Assembly (NCBI GenBank): GCA_050084515.1 | Contig: CM114273.1 | Span: 44,472,475-44,536,474, forward strand | Reading direction: 5' to 3' | Length of the DNA stretch: 64,000 nt | Source of the DNA: Blasia pusilla | Lineage: Eukaryota > Marchantiophyta > Marchantiopsida > Blasiales | Shown: piece after piece, positions 24,096-33,929 of the stretch | Numbering within the stretch: position 1 is the first letter of the stretch | Layout of the letters: every line of letters starts with the position of its first letter | The notes under the pieces: generated by a model | Database searches by the model: none | Seen by the model: only the letters and a program-made list of their open reading frames with translations | Told to the model about the DNA's origin: nothing | Translations under genes and position numbers: made by a program

Positions 24096-24390
24096 GTGAA
24101 AGGTGCGACACAATGCTGCTCCCCGGCCGCAATCACCCAAGGCAAATCGGATGTGGAAATTGGTTTCGGACGTTGAAGCTCAATCGTGAATCTGCACATT
24201 GAATCACAAACATGATCTCTCTAGCCGCAACACTCCAAATGCAGGGCCCTACTGCAGCCTACGAATTTGTTTCTGAGCCTGTAGCTACGACATTCTGCGG
24301 GATATGGGGACGAAGTGGAAGAACAAGAAATCCCAAAGCCATATACTCAAGAGTCACACGAGAGACTCAAGATGTGAAGTAGAAGGTAAT

Positions 24391-25391
24391 TGTCGCGACC
24401 CTCATGACCAAACGAGTGCCAAAGCGGAACATCGGATCATTAGCGGGCTCACGCTAAGATGGTTTGCGCATTGGAGTGATCTCGAAGAAGAGACAAGAGA
24501 TGAGACACAAGCGAGGCTTCGCATTTCAGATGTTATGGTCGCGACTGAGAAACCTGGACCAAACGCGGATTAAGACTTGAAAAGAGTTGAGTCTAGGAAG
24601 TGGGTTGCCAAAGGAAGAATCCGAATTTGGAACGCCACTAGCGTTTGAGAGTTTCTGACTGTATTTATGGCCATAACTTTTAGCACAAAGATGCGTTTGG
24701 ATTAAAAATGGATGCGTTGGAAGCCTTATAGAAATCCGGTTCAAACACAGTAAAGATCTTTCAAACACATAAGCAGCAGCTGAGTAACAACCCAAAAACG
24801 ACTGGAAGTAGAGTCGGGTTGAGGGCCACAATGAAGGGCCCGACCCTCCTTTTCCAAAAGGGGGGTTTATTGGAGAACCAAAAAAGTACAAGTAAGGGGG
24901 AAGGTCTCCGAGAGTGCTTGGAACTCGAACCCCACTTTGGGCGCCATGGGGCGGCTCAAGGGCATGGAACCGATCGAGAGTTTGGGGTTGGATTGGAAAA
25001 CCTGAACCAAGTCTACGGAGGCGATTTTAGACATCCCTCTTGGATTTCACCCTGCGACTCAATCCCTTGGGTCTCGGTTTGGAACTTGCATGAGGTCCGT
25101 TGAACAGTTGGGATCGCTATGCGTGCAAGTGCCGTTTTAGGTTCCTGGACTAATCACAAAGTCTGTTCCAAGTCTTGAAGGACTTGCCATGTTTAAGAAA
25201 CTAGGAATTAAGGAAGGTTGAGCTTGATGAGACGCCGCGTTGAGAACTCGGTGGGTTGGAACGCTGGTTGGCCCAGACCCGACTAACGAGAGTGCATGTT
25301 TGGGTGCAGATCGGCGATGAGATTGTGTCCTAGTGAACGTACGCTTCCGCAACACTAAAGATTGACGTTCAAGGAGAGTAGGGGCGCGACA
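24391..25391 (+). mobile_element. Solo LTR, Ty3/gypsy TGTCGCGACC family, 1001 bp
   Basis: Begins TGTCGCGACC and ends GGGGCGCGACA, giving matching short terminal inverted ends. Its last 490 bases are about 95 percent identical (by eye) to the reverse complement of 43061-43542, the 5' LTR of the inverted gypsy element in the Helitron. No primer site follows and no polypurine tract precedes, so it is a solo LTR. The flanks (GTAAT / ATGAT) do not form a clean target-site duplication. Confidence 0.8.
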
Positions 25392-26060
25392 ATGATGAAC
25401 CCTTGAAGGTCCCTCTACTTTATATACTCACAAAGGATCCACAAGAGTATGAAATAGGGCTAATCTTATCTTGTGCCACATCGCTTCCTCTTAAGGCTTA
25501 GCCGATCACATTTTGACACAAGTAGATTACCTTTGATCTCTTCCAAAATATCCTCTTTTACTCCCTTCATATCTTCCAAACTACCCCACCAACTCTAGCC
25601 ACCTACCAAGACTACTTTTGCATTTGTTTTATTAAAACACCAACCCCAATGGTTTACTTTTCTAATCCCATCTTTAATTTATTATCTCTTTTCCTAAAGT
25701 TGGACCCGCGCAAATGAGTCACCGTAAAGAGGTTTAAACATAGGAATTTCATTTTCCTAGGCTCCCAAGTCATGGGAATTTCATAAACCTTCTTCCAAGT
25801 CACCTCGTTTGCTCTTGACTTGATGTAAGAGGTCAAGGGCTACTTACCAAAAATAGAAACTTAACCATATACTCAAAACAATACTTCTCTAAAATAGCAA
25901 GTTCCTCAATATGGCTCCAAATAAGCCAAAACGAAGGGAAAACCTGCTCTCTCAAGTTTCCCGGTTCCTTTGCAAGTTATCCTCGACCTTGTCAGTCTGT
26001 CCTCTACTACTCGTGAAGGTGCTCTACTAGATCTTACCAATCTATCATAAACGACGTGAC
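25392..26060 (-). repeat. Inverted LTR fragment of the methyltransferase-type gypsy element
   Basis: 25392-25800 is the reverse complement of about 33940-34320, the start of the 3' LTR of the + element, including its TATATAA box (here near 25420-25428). 25740-26060 is related to 35440-35730 in reverse and to 2881-3070 in direct orientation. It abuts the solo LTR exactly at 25391/25392. Confidence 0.75.
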
Positions 26061-27277
26061 AACATCATAACTTTGATTTTTACATGTAATAAAATATGCA
26101 AGAAAAATAAAACTAAAAATGAAATTGAAAAATAGGCATTTTAAATTGCATTTTTATGTGCACCATTATAAGAAAGAAAAATGGTAATGAAAATTTCCAT
26201 GTGCTGATTTTCAAAGCCATTTCCTCACTTAAATAAACACACATGGTCTTCTCTTGAATTGCAATCATCGGATGGTCGTTATATGCAATTTTCATTGTTT
26301 GAGGATGAAGTACCTCCATATCATTTGGAATTCCATTCTCAAGAAAACTATTTGCTTTTAGTTGTCTCGAGGGTATGACATTAGAAGATTCATTTCAAAA
26401 TTCATCTGCTCTCCTTTTCCTTTTATATTCACGGTTATATTCTCGGCTCTTCTCTTGTTGAAGAGAACCTTGTTCGAGTCGATTAAATGGTTTCTCCTTT
26501 GACCCATTGCACGTATGTTCTTGCGGATGTCCTGTAAATCCTTAGGGTTTGAAAGAATTGGAAGACTGTCATATGCAAACAAAAGTAAATGTCAAACAAT
26601 ATGTTTTTGATGGCTTCACCGTGATTTTTTTTTCCAAATTTATGGTGAAATGAAATGAGCATGCTTATAGAAGCAATGTACGTTAAAGATCCTTGGGTAG
26701 TCGAAGAAAATTTTCCTTCACAAAAGTGTATGTTCCTTTGGGATTCAATCCCTTGTTCTCCTTCTTCCTCTCAATGACACGAAGTTGTAGCTTTGTCAAA
26801 TCGATATACAATTGGAATGTTGGTGATGTCTTGAAGAGTTCTCAATCTTTCTGGTAGCCTTGATGATCCAAGAAAGTCACCCATCTGCACATGTATGGAA
26901 AGAAAAAAATTTAATGAAATGAAATGTAATTGCGAGTAATGCTTGCTGAAAGAACGAAATGAAATGAAATGAAATGAAATTTTTTGCCGTTAAAGGAATA
27001 AATGAAAAATTTGGAAATAAAGAAAAGAAAAAAGAAAAGTGATTTTTAGTATGATAAAGGACAAAGGAAAAGAAAAGGCTCCAAAATAGTAAAATTCTTT
27101 TTTTAAATACAATTAAGACTTTAATTTCTTCTAGGGCTAATCTAAGTCATTCAACTTGGGACTAGGAAAATTGACGGCTAACTATCACGGCTCATCTTGG
27201 CCTTTCATTTTCATTAGGTATAGGAAGATCGACGGCCACACCCAAGTTTCTGGTTTAGGGACTTGACAACTAGGTAG
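26061..27277 (-). pseudogene. Helitron N-terminal fragment, inverted
   Basis: The minus frame 26582-26358 reads LPILSNPKDLQDIRK and then QRRNHLIDSNK. This parallels LPILSNPKDICNTRK at 36330 in the Helitron downstream. No Rep or helicase motif is present, so only the 5' part survives. An ATTTC microsatellite near 26955-26985 has a counterpart near 36230. The rest is AT-rich and unassigned. Confidence 0.65.
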
Positions 27278-28032
27278 TGGATTACCCTTCTTAGGAGAGT
27301 GACTTGACATTGGTCTATTCTTTGGAGATTTCTAGACTGTCATATGTATGGAGATGAGAGACTTGTCACCTTAGATGAGTTTAGTCATACTAGAAATAGA
27401 CGATGTTTTGGCTTGTTATTTTCCCAGTGAGAGTGGATTACTCCTCTTGGGAGAGCAACTCCGCCAAATCCCATTCTACATGAGAGTAGAGGATGTTTCT
27501 CAAGTATGGATAGGGGTGGAGCACGAGTTGTGCCGGATTTTCCTTTCCTTAACCCGTACCACGTCAAGATTATCTTTGTAGATAGGCACTGATTCACTCG
27601 CTATCAAGTTTATCCCTTTGGGGACGCGTTCACGAACCAAGTCATGCAATCTCCAACTCCGGTGATTCTATCTATAGTTACGTACGAAAGGACATGGGTT
27701 TGCACTTTGTATGTCCTTATACAGCTATCCATGGACGTCAGTAGGTCTGCTCGAGTAGGGTTTAACACTAGTTGTGCTACTTTTCTTGTGTACAAACATA
27801 AAGTAGTTTACAAGGATTTCATAATAAGGAATTTTGGGATTCCGTGTTATGAAGAAGTGATCACCTCGACATTACCACTCGTGATTCCTCTCGTGAGAGA
27901 ATGGAGAGTTTACATACTAATTTTGTACTGAAAAAGGAGAAATTTTTATAGAGTTTGACTTGCATCAACCACGTCTATTGCAGTTAGAAGGTCTGCCCTT
28001 ACTCGGAGAAAGGCTTTCGACACGATAACGTA
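27278..28032 (+). repeat. 5' LTR (3' portion) of the methyltransferase gypsy element
   Basis: Collinear with 34388-35135: shared blocks include GTTTAGTC, GGAGCACGAGTTGTGCC, GTAGATAGGCA, GGGTTTAACACTAGTTGTG and GAAGAAGTGATCACCTC. Homology ends at ACGTA in both copies. The first third of the LTR is absent here; a matching piece lies inverted at 25392-25800. No clear primer-binding site follows. Confidence 0.85.
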
Positions 28033-28080
28033 GCCACTATGGGTTTTGGGTGAGAGCAGTCACGATCGCTTACACCACCA

Positions 28081-28400
28081 GTGGAGCAACGTGGACTTTG
28101 AGATAGGTCGATTGTGGCACCACGAGCTCAGGGAGGATACCAGAAGCCCATACCACAAAGACCTACGCCTTCATATATGGCTCAACAGCAGCCGCCTACG
28201 ATTACTTGTTGGTCATGTGGTGGAGCCCATCATCAACGTGATTGCACTGGTCAACATCATGGACGTGTGCCTCAACATGGAGGAGGAGATGGTGCTACAT
28301 CAAGAGGTTATTAGTGGGACGATTGTCAAAGGTATGGTCATATACGCGCCTGGTATTTTAGTTTACATCATGAGTTACGTCTAGACCGAGGTCTAGAGAG
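28081..28400 (+). pseudogene. gag remnant: zinc knuckles only
   Basis: A frame at about 28090-28314 contains CWSCGGAHHQRDC, a CX2CX3HX4C knuckle variant, after a Gln/Pro-rich stretch. A second degenerate knuckle (DCQRYGHIRAW) follows an in-frame stop near 28312. The matrix and capsid parts are missing, since the knuckle begins only about 170 bases after the LTR, so the gag has a large internal deletion. Confidence 0.7.
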
Positions 28401-29694
28401 GGCACCACGGCGTGTAGCCGAATCGGGTGGGCCTAGAGGACGTGCACCATCTCTCTTGTTGGGGGACGAGGAGCTGAAGTTGCCCAACAGGGTAGTGGAG
28501 TTGCCCGTGGAGGAGGAAGAGTCCCACCACTTAGACGCGTCGAGGGAGACGTCGAGCGTGAGGCTGGGATCGATGCTCAGATAAAACAACTAAATCATCA
28601 TATTGCCGCTATGGCATTGAGATTATGCGATGCCGGATACGTGGCATCGACATCATATGGAGCAGCCACAGATATGGAGGATCCAGGTTGGATGTGCGGG
28701 GTTGCCCAGATGGAGGCCACCGTAGTTGTGACGCATGGAAGAGCCGCAGAGTTTGATCCACAACGAGGGGAGTCCAAGAAACAGACCAGGCTTCCTCAAT
28801 CTTTCATTTTGTCAGAGGCAATGAGGACTCCATTGATGGGTCCTGATCAAAGTTCCCTGAGAGTTGGTGATATTATTGGCACAGAGGGCGATGGGCAAAA
28901 CAAGTGCGATGACTCCTATTGCTGATGCTCACAAGGAGCATGTGTTGAGTACGATGTTGGGGGCAGCCACAATGGTCTACAGTGCTCCGTTGTTTACTGC
29001 TTCCGATGTTATGACATTGGGAGGTACGTCCATCGAGGTGTTTTGGCTGGCCGCTACACTATGTGAGCATGGAGTTGGAGTTTTTGCATCATGTTCAAAG
29101 GTGATTGCAAAGGAGGTGATAGACCTGCCCTTGGAGCGGATGCTCGGGCCGTCCACACCAGTTTCATGGCAGGCTGCGGTTGCTAGGATGACAGAGATGC
29201 CGGCTAGGCCCGCGATAGAGCGTGCCATAGCTTCTCCTAGTGTTGGGTTGTTGGTAAACCAGGGAGAGGTCTTCCTGTTGGTGAGTCCAGGAGGAAGAGG
29301 TTTTAGTCCGCAACGCGTGTTGTTGGATTCAAGAGCGCAACCCTTGATGTTGGGGAAAACGTCATTTAGAGGATTGGGCTTGACGAGAGCCGATGTGGAG
29401 CGTTGTCAATTTTGGATACATACATCCTTGGGTGGAGCAAGTATCACATATTATATCACTTGACAGGAGGTCGTGGTGAGGATTCACCCAAGACATCCTA
29501 CATATCAGTCCGTGGTGCGAGCCAAGGCGATAGTGACTCATGTAGAGTGCTATGATGTCTTGGTTGGTGGAGTAGTGTTATACTCCATGGGGTTTTTTTG
29601 GATTATTGGGAGGAGTCAGCGTCCTATAGACCAGGTTGGCAGTCAGGTGATGGGCGCCTTAGCTCATTACCCATTCCATTCACATGTGCAGTGA
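28401..29694 (+). pseudogene. gypsy spacer and aspartic protease region
   Basis: The best frame runs 28864-29694 with one TGA at 29461. It contains RVLLDSRAQPLMLGK, which fits a retroviral-type protease active site (D-S/T-G) in which the Gly has become Arg. A block ending CYDVLVGGVVLYSMGF follows, matching the conserved region after the protease in this lineage as I recall it. The stretch before 28864 is frameshifted and of uncertain role. Confidence 0.6.
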
Positions 29695-29714
29695 TCGAGT
29701 GATAGCCACGAGAG

Positions 29715-30500
29715 ATGGCGACCTTAGCATCATTTAGCATTGCGATCTCTTGGCCTAGTGATTTGATTGAGGGACATGTCCATGCAAAGGATACTCACAT
29801 TCCTGACATTTCTATGGAGAGGAGTGTCATGGTAGCCGCATCAGTCCGTAGAGGAGAGGTGCCGCTTTGGGGCTCGACTGAGGAGCTTCGACGCTTAGCC
29901 ACTAAGCATGTGCAGACCGCGTGAAGCGAGACGTTTGGACAAGAGTGTGATAGGTCAGAAAAACCCTTGGAAGCTAGGAGTGCTGCTATGATCCCTTGGG
30001 ATACCACCTTGATTGTGTGGTGCATCCCAGAGGAGGATATCCGGATGTCGTATCTCTTTGGAAGGATTAACACTAGGTTTTGCATGCGGGAGTGCGCGTG
30101 CGGCAGTTTCTGTATGTGGACATTGATGATGTTGCGAGGCACGCTTTATTGCACCATGTGGCACACTTACGCCTCCGCTTTCCTAACTTGTTATCTAGGT
30201 CCGTTGTCCAGGGATACCAGAGTTCCCTATCGAGGGGTATTTCATTGTTGGAGACGCAGGACTTGGAACGGGTAGGGGCCATAGATTTGATCATTGATGG
30301 TTGGTCGTGTCAGGGCCAATCGAGTGTTGCACGAGGTGGCGGGTTAGCTGACACTGAGTCTAGGTTGTTTTGGAAGATGGGATTCCCCATAGGAGTGACG
30401 GAAGTACCATCACTATCAGAGGCATCACAACGTCATGTCTTGGGTCACGCAATGGCGTGAACTGCTTGACATGGATTTTCAGCTTAGGAGTAGCTGAGTA
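29715..30500 (+). pseudogene. Cytosine-C5 DNA methyltransferase domain inside the gypsy pol
   Basis: Motif I is at 30054-30077 as LFGRINTR (expected LFGGIxTG), followed by a frameshift. The frame from 30080 gives HAGVRVRQFLYVDIDD (motif II acidic end at FLYVDID). It continues to DLIIDGWSCQGQS, motif IV with catalytic Cys at codon 30308-30310 but Ser in place of the preceding Pro. Next come GGGLADTESRLFW and then MGFPIG, SEASQRHVLGHAM (motif X type). A shifted frame gives NCLTWIFSLGVAE. Motifs VI (ENV) and VIII and the target-recognition domain are absent. The order I-II-IV-X is that of DNMT enzymes. An intact homologue would methylate cytosine C5 in DNA; this copy cannot. The frame before motif I (29715-29924) joins protease to methyltransferase. 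Confidence 0.85.
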
Positions 30501-30990
30501 GCGTCGTTTGCGGATGCGACAGATCACAATTGTTGCATTGGTGAGCCCCATGCCTACCGAGACAGTTAAGGGAGTGGTTGGGGATGAGATACGAGGAGAT
30601 CAACACACAAGGAGTGATCAAGAGAGACACCCTTGGACTTCTTAGCATGTTTTGCAAGTATGCCAGGGGATGGTAGCCACAACATCGAGCGTGGTTCCAG
30701 AAACTGCATGTGGAGATGAGGGCTCTGTTGTCTGAGACGGGGTTGCACCATAGCAACCACCGAAACCCGCGCTAGAGAGTCCTACGATAGTCACGATGGA
30801 GACTTAGGAGCCAAATATAGGCCGTTAGCTGATAGGAGTAGAGCGGCGTTGGATACATCAGTTCCTCAGGAGTTATAGGAGTTGTTTTGCATTTAGCATG
30901 CAAGATTTGGGGATGCTAAAGGGTCGAGGGATCCGCATTGAGTTGTCGAGAAACACGCCGATCTTCTGATGATCCTACAAGGACAGTGAC
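30501..30990 (+). other. Decayed linker between methyltransferase and reverse transcriptase
   Basis: Several stops in all + frames. Short matches to a pol linker are visible in one frame, but no domain can be named. Confidence 0.4.
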
Positions 30991-31509
30991 ATGGAGAGGG
31001 CTCTGATTCAAAGTAGGAGCCAGGAATTGGTTGGAGCAAGACTAGTGGAGATGTTGCCTAGAGAGTATGCATATGCCAATTTCATGCCCGCCAAGAAGGA
31101 TGTGCATGGAAAGTGGATGGAAAGGCGGATTTGTGGAGAGTACCGACCTATCAATCGGCAGACAAAGTCCGATAGGTATGTCATGCCTACCCCTAAGGAG
31201 ATCTTTGATGCGATTGGGCATGCAAAGGTCTTCAATTCATTGGATTTGCGAGCCGGATACCATCAACTACCTATCAGATTGGAGGAGAGGGAGAATACGG
31301 AATTTTGGGGCATCGATCCTCACGGGAAGGATTTTTTGTACCAATGCCGGTTCTTACCATTCGGCTTAAAGAACGCCCCGGTTGAGTTTCAGAGGATCAT
31401 GGATAGGATCTTGGCAGGTATGGATTTTGCTAGGTATTATATTGATGACATCGTAGTCTTTAGCGCCACGGTTGAGGAGCATGAGCGAAATCTAGAAGAG
31501 GTGTTTTGA
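30991..31509 (+). pseudogene. gypsy reverse transcriptase
   Basis: Reads RRICGEYRPINRQT, then FNSLDLRAGYHQLP, then FLPFGLKNAPVEFQRIMD and the catalytic YIDDIVVFS. The polymerase core is recognisable and complete through the YxDD box; a TGA at 31507 ends the frame. The catalytic Asp residues are kept. It is interrupted, so presumed inactive. Confidence 0.92.
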
Positions 31510-32260
31510 CGATTGCAGTTACATGGGCTGCAACTACATCTAGGCAAGTGCAAGTTCTCTACGACGAGATTGAGTACTTGGGTCATACAATATACTCTGG
31601 GTGCCTTGGTGTGCAACCGATGAAGGTAGAGGCTATTACACGCATTCCACGCCCTACAGATGTGAGTCGAGTTCATGCATTCATGGGATTGGCAAACTTC
31701 TATCGATGGTACGTGAAGAGTTTCAGTTCGATTGCGAAGCCGCTAACCTTGATGACCAAGGTGGATCACGGGTAGCATTGGGGGATGAGCAAGAGAGAGC
31801 ATTTCACATGCTCAAGGACAGATTGACATCCATGCCCATATTGAGGAGACCAATCAGGGGGCATCCTTTCGAGTTGCATACCGATTGGAGCATGTTGGGG
31901 TTTGGAGCCGTGCTCACCCAGCATGATGATGATAGTAGAGAGTTTGTGGTGGCTTGCGCTAGTCGCTCAAACAACGTTGTAGAGGCAAAGTATAGCTTGT
32001 ATGAGGGTGAGAACTTGGCTGCGGTGTGGGCTGTCACACATTTCAGGTGTTATTTATTCGACAATCCCCTCACCATCATTACTGATCATGAGCCACTTAA
32101 GTGGTTGATGCAGTCCGACAAGCTTACAAGGAAGCTTGCGAGGTGGGGTCTTTTGTTGCAGGAGTATGACTTCTAGGTGATGCAAAGACGTGGGATGCTG
32201 AACCAAGATGCATATGGTTTGAGCCATAACCGATGCCCGAGTCAGCAAGATGTGATTGGA
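31506..32260 (+). pseudogene. gypsy RT connection and RNase H
   Basis: The frame at 31506-31775 gives DEIEYLGHTIYSGCLGVQP and MGLANFYRWYVKSFSSIAKP. The shifted frame 31601-32176 gives FELHTDWSMLGFGAVLTQ and the ENLAAVWAVTHFRCYLF and TDHEPLKWLM blocks of RNase H. A TAG at 32174 is followed in the same frame by the expected NQDAYGLSHNRCPS. One frameshift and one stop separate the parts. Confidence 0.9.
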
Positions 32261-33535
32261 GCTCGTTGACATGGTGAGAGTGATGAGGAGTTGGTGCAAG
32301 GATGGCATAGGTCAGCCTATTTGGGCTTGTTGGCTATGGAGAGCCAGATTGCTGAGACTTCGATGCAAGGTCTGATGGAGAGTCCTTAAATCTAGAGGTT
32401 AGTGAGGAGAGGACAAGTGGCCGACACATTCACGAGGATGGAGTGGTCTAGGAGTACCTGCGTCTTGGCAGCATCGCAATCATAGTGGTTGCTAGAGAAT
32501 CGGATTCTACAACAAGCGAGACGTTTCCGATGGAAGGGGACACATATGTTGCGAGTGTGGGTGGATGGTAGAGTGCATGTAGTGCCTCATCCTTTGCAGA
32601 GAGCACGTTTGGTGTATCATGCCCACGAGGAGTTGGTTCATTTTGGAGTGAAGCGGACGTACAGCTTGCTCCAGATTCAGTATTGGTGGCGAGGAATGGA
32701 GACTGACGTTGAGGAGTTTTTTTCCAGATGCATGGTGTATGATCAAGTTCGAGCATCGTTCAATGCTCCGACTCCACAGTTGCATCCAATTCCAATCATG
32801 GGTTTAGATTATATGTGGAGTTTGGATTTTGGAGGACCTTTACGTGTGATGGAGCGCCATAGTCGTTATGTGTTGATGATGGTCGAGCACTTCTTGAAGT
32901 GGATAGAGTTGGTTGCATTGCTTGATAAAGAAAGTAAGGGAGTAGCGTATGCCTTCCTAGATCGAGTTTTAAGTCCTTACGGTGCACCAGCTGAGGTGTT
33001 GACAGACCAAAGTACACACTTCCGTGGGGAGTTTCAGGACTTGTATGATCAGGCGCTGATCGACCACCGCACCACTTTGCGAGATCATCGTGAAGCGGAT
33101 GGACTAGCAAAGAGGGTTGTGCAGAGGGTGAAGAGAGGATTACCTAAGTATGGCTTGCAGAGAGGTCACCTAGGAGATTGGGACCTCCAGTTGCCGTGGT
33201 TGGCAATGGGATATAGATTCATCAAGCAAGCATCCTTAGCTTCTTTCTCACCGTCATTGCTTTTGTATGGCTGAGAGCCAAATTTACCTACGGCCATTTG
33301 TCGAGATGTTGGTGAGATTTTGAACCTTGATGACCTTGATGTTTGGAAGTGAGCATGTACTTAGAGGGCTGAGTTGTTTCAGAGAGTGATGCTCATGGCG
33401 TTTGAGAACTTGGAGATTGCGCAGCATCGGGATACATTGAGGTATGCAACTATTCACGGAGGTGGTTATCCACCTTCTATCTGAAGGTTTCATCAGAGAG
33501 ACTATGTCTTCTTGCAGTAGAGGGCACCCACGACG
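32261..33535 (+). pseudogene. gypsy integrase (HHCC finger and DDE core)
   Basis: The long frame 32489-33274 contains the zinc-binding region HAHEELVHFGVKRTY and CMVYDQ; the second Cys of the CxxC pair is Tyr. The core shows Asp in WSLDFGGP and Asp in VLTDQSTHF. The expected Glu in ADGLAERxVQ is Lys (ADGLAKRVVQ), so the DDE triad is broken. The frame continues past TGA at 33272 through further stops at about 33350, 33359, 33482 and 33518 to the C-terminal part. No chromodomain is seen. Confidence 0.9.
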
Positions 33536-33860
33536 TTGGATGTGAGTGCACTGCGCACCATCTTGAGAGTGCGTGAGGTTTTGCTATTAGGTGTCCTTTT
33601 ATTGGAGGAACCCGATGGTATGGTTTGGAAGGACCATGTGCGTAAGTGTGCACCGTGTCACCTTCCGAACAAAGATGGTACAATTTATCTAAGCTTAGCA
33701 ATAGTTCTTGCAGGCTTGCGATATATATTTTGTGGTTCTGCCCACGGTGCAACCACTATGCTAGTCTGTGATGGATGTTCGAGAGGATGGCATATGGCAT
33801 GTTTGATGCCACCTCCCACTAGGATATCTCAAGGACAATGAATGTGTCATAGATACACAT
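33536..33860 (+). pseudogene. C-terminal PHD finger of the gypsy polyprotein
   Basis: After CAPCHLPNKDGTI the frame reads FCGSAHGATTML, then VCDGCSRGWHMACL and MPPPTRISQGQ, ending at TGA 33839. This fits the C4HC3 PHD pattern from its second Cys onward: CDGC, then GWH, then AC. The final Trp codon appears to have become TGA, and the last CxxC follows as CHRY in the same frame. PHD fingers bind histone H3 tails. In a retroelement this could guide integration or act with the methyltransferase, a role chromodomains play in other gypsy lineages. One of the first Cys residues appears lost. Confidence 0.75.
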
Positions 33861-33929
33861 AGCGTTGTCGTATAGTAAAATCAACCAGTGTGTAAGCTCC
33901 TTCCTCGTTAAGTGTTAAATAGAGTTTTA

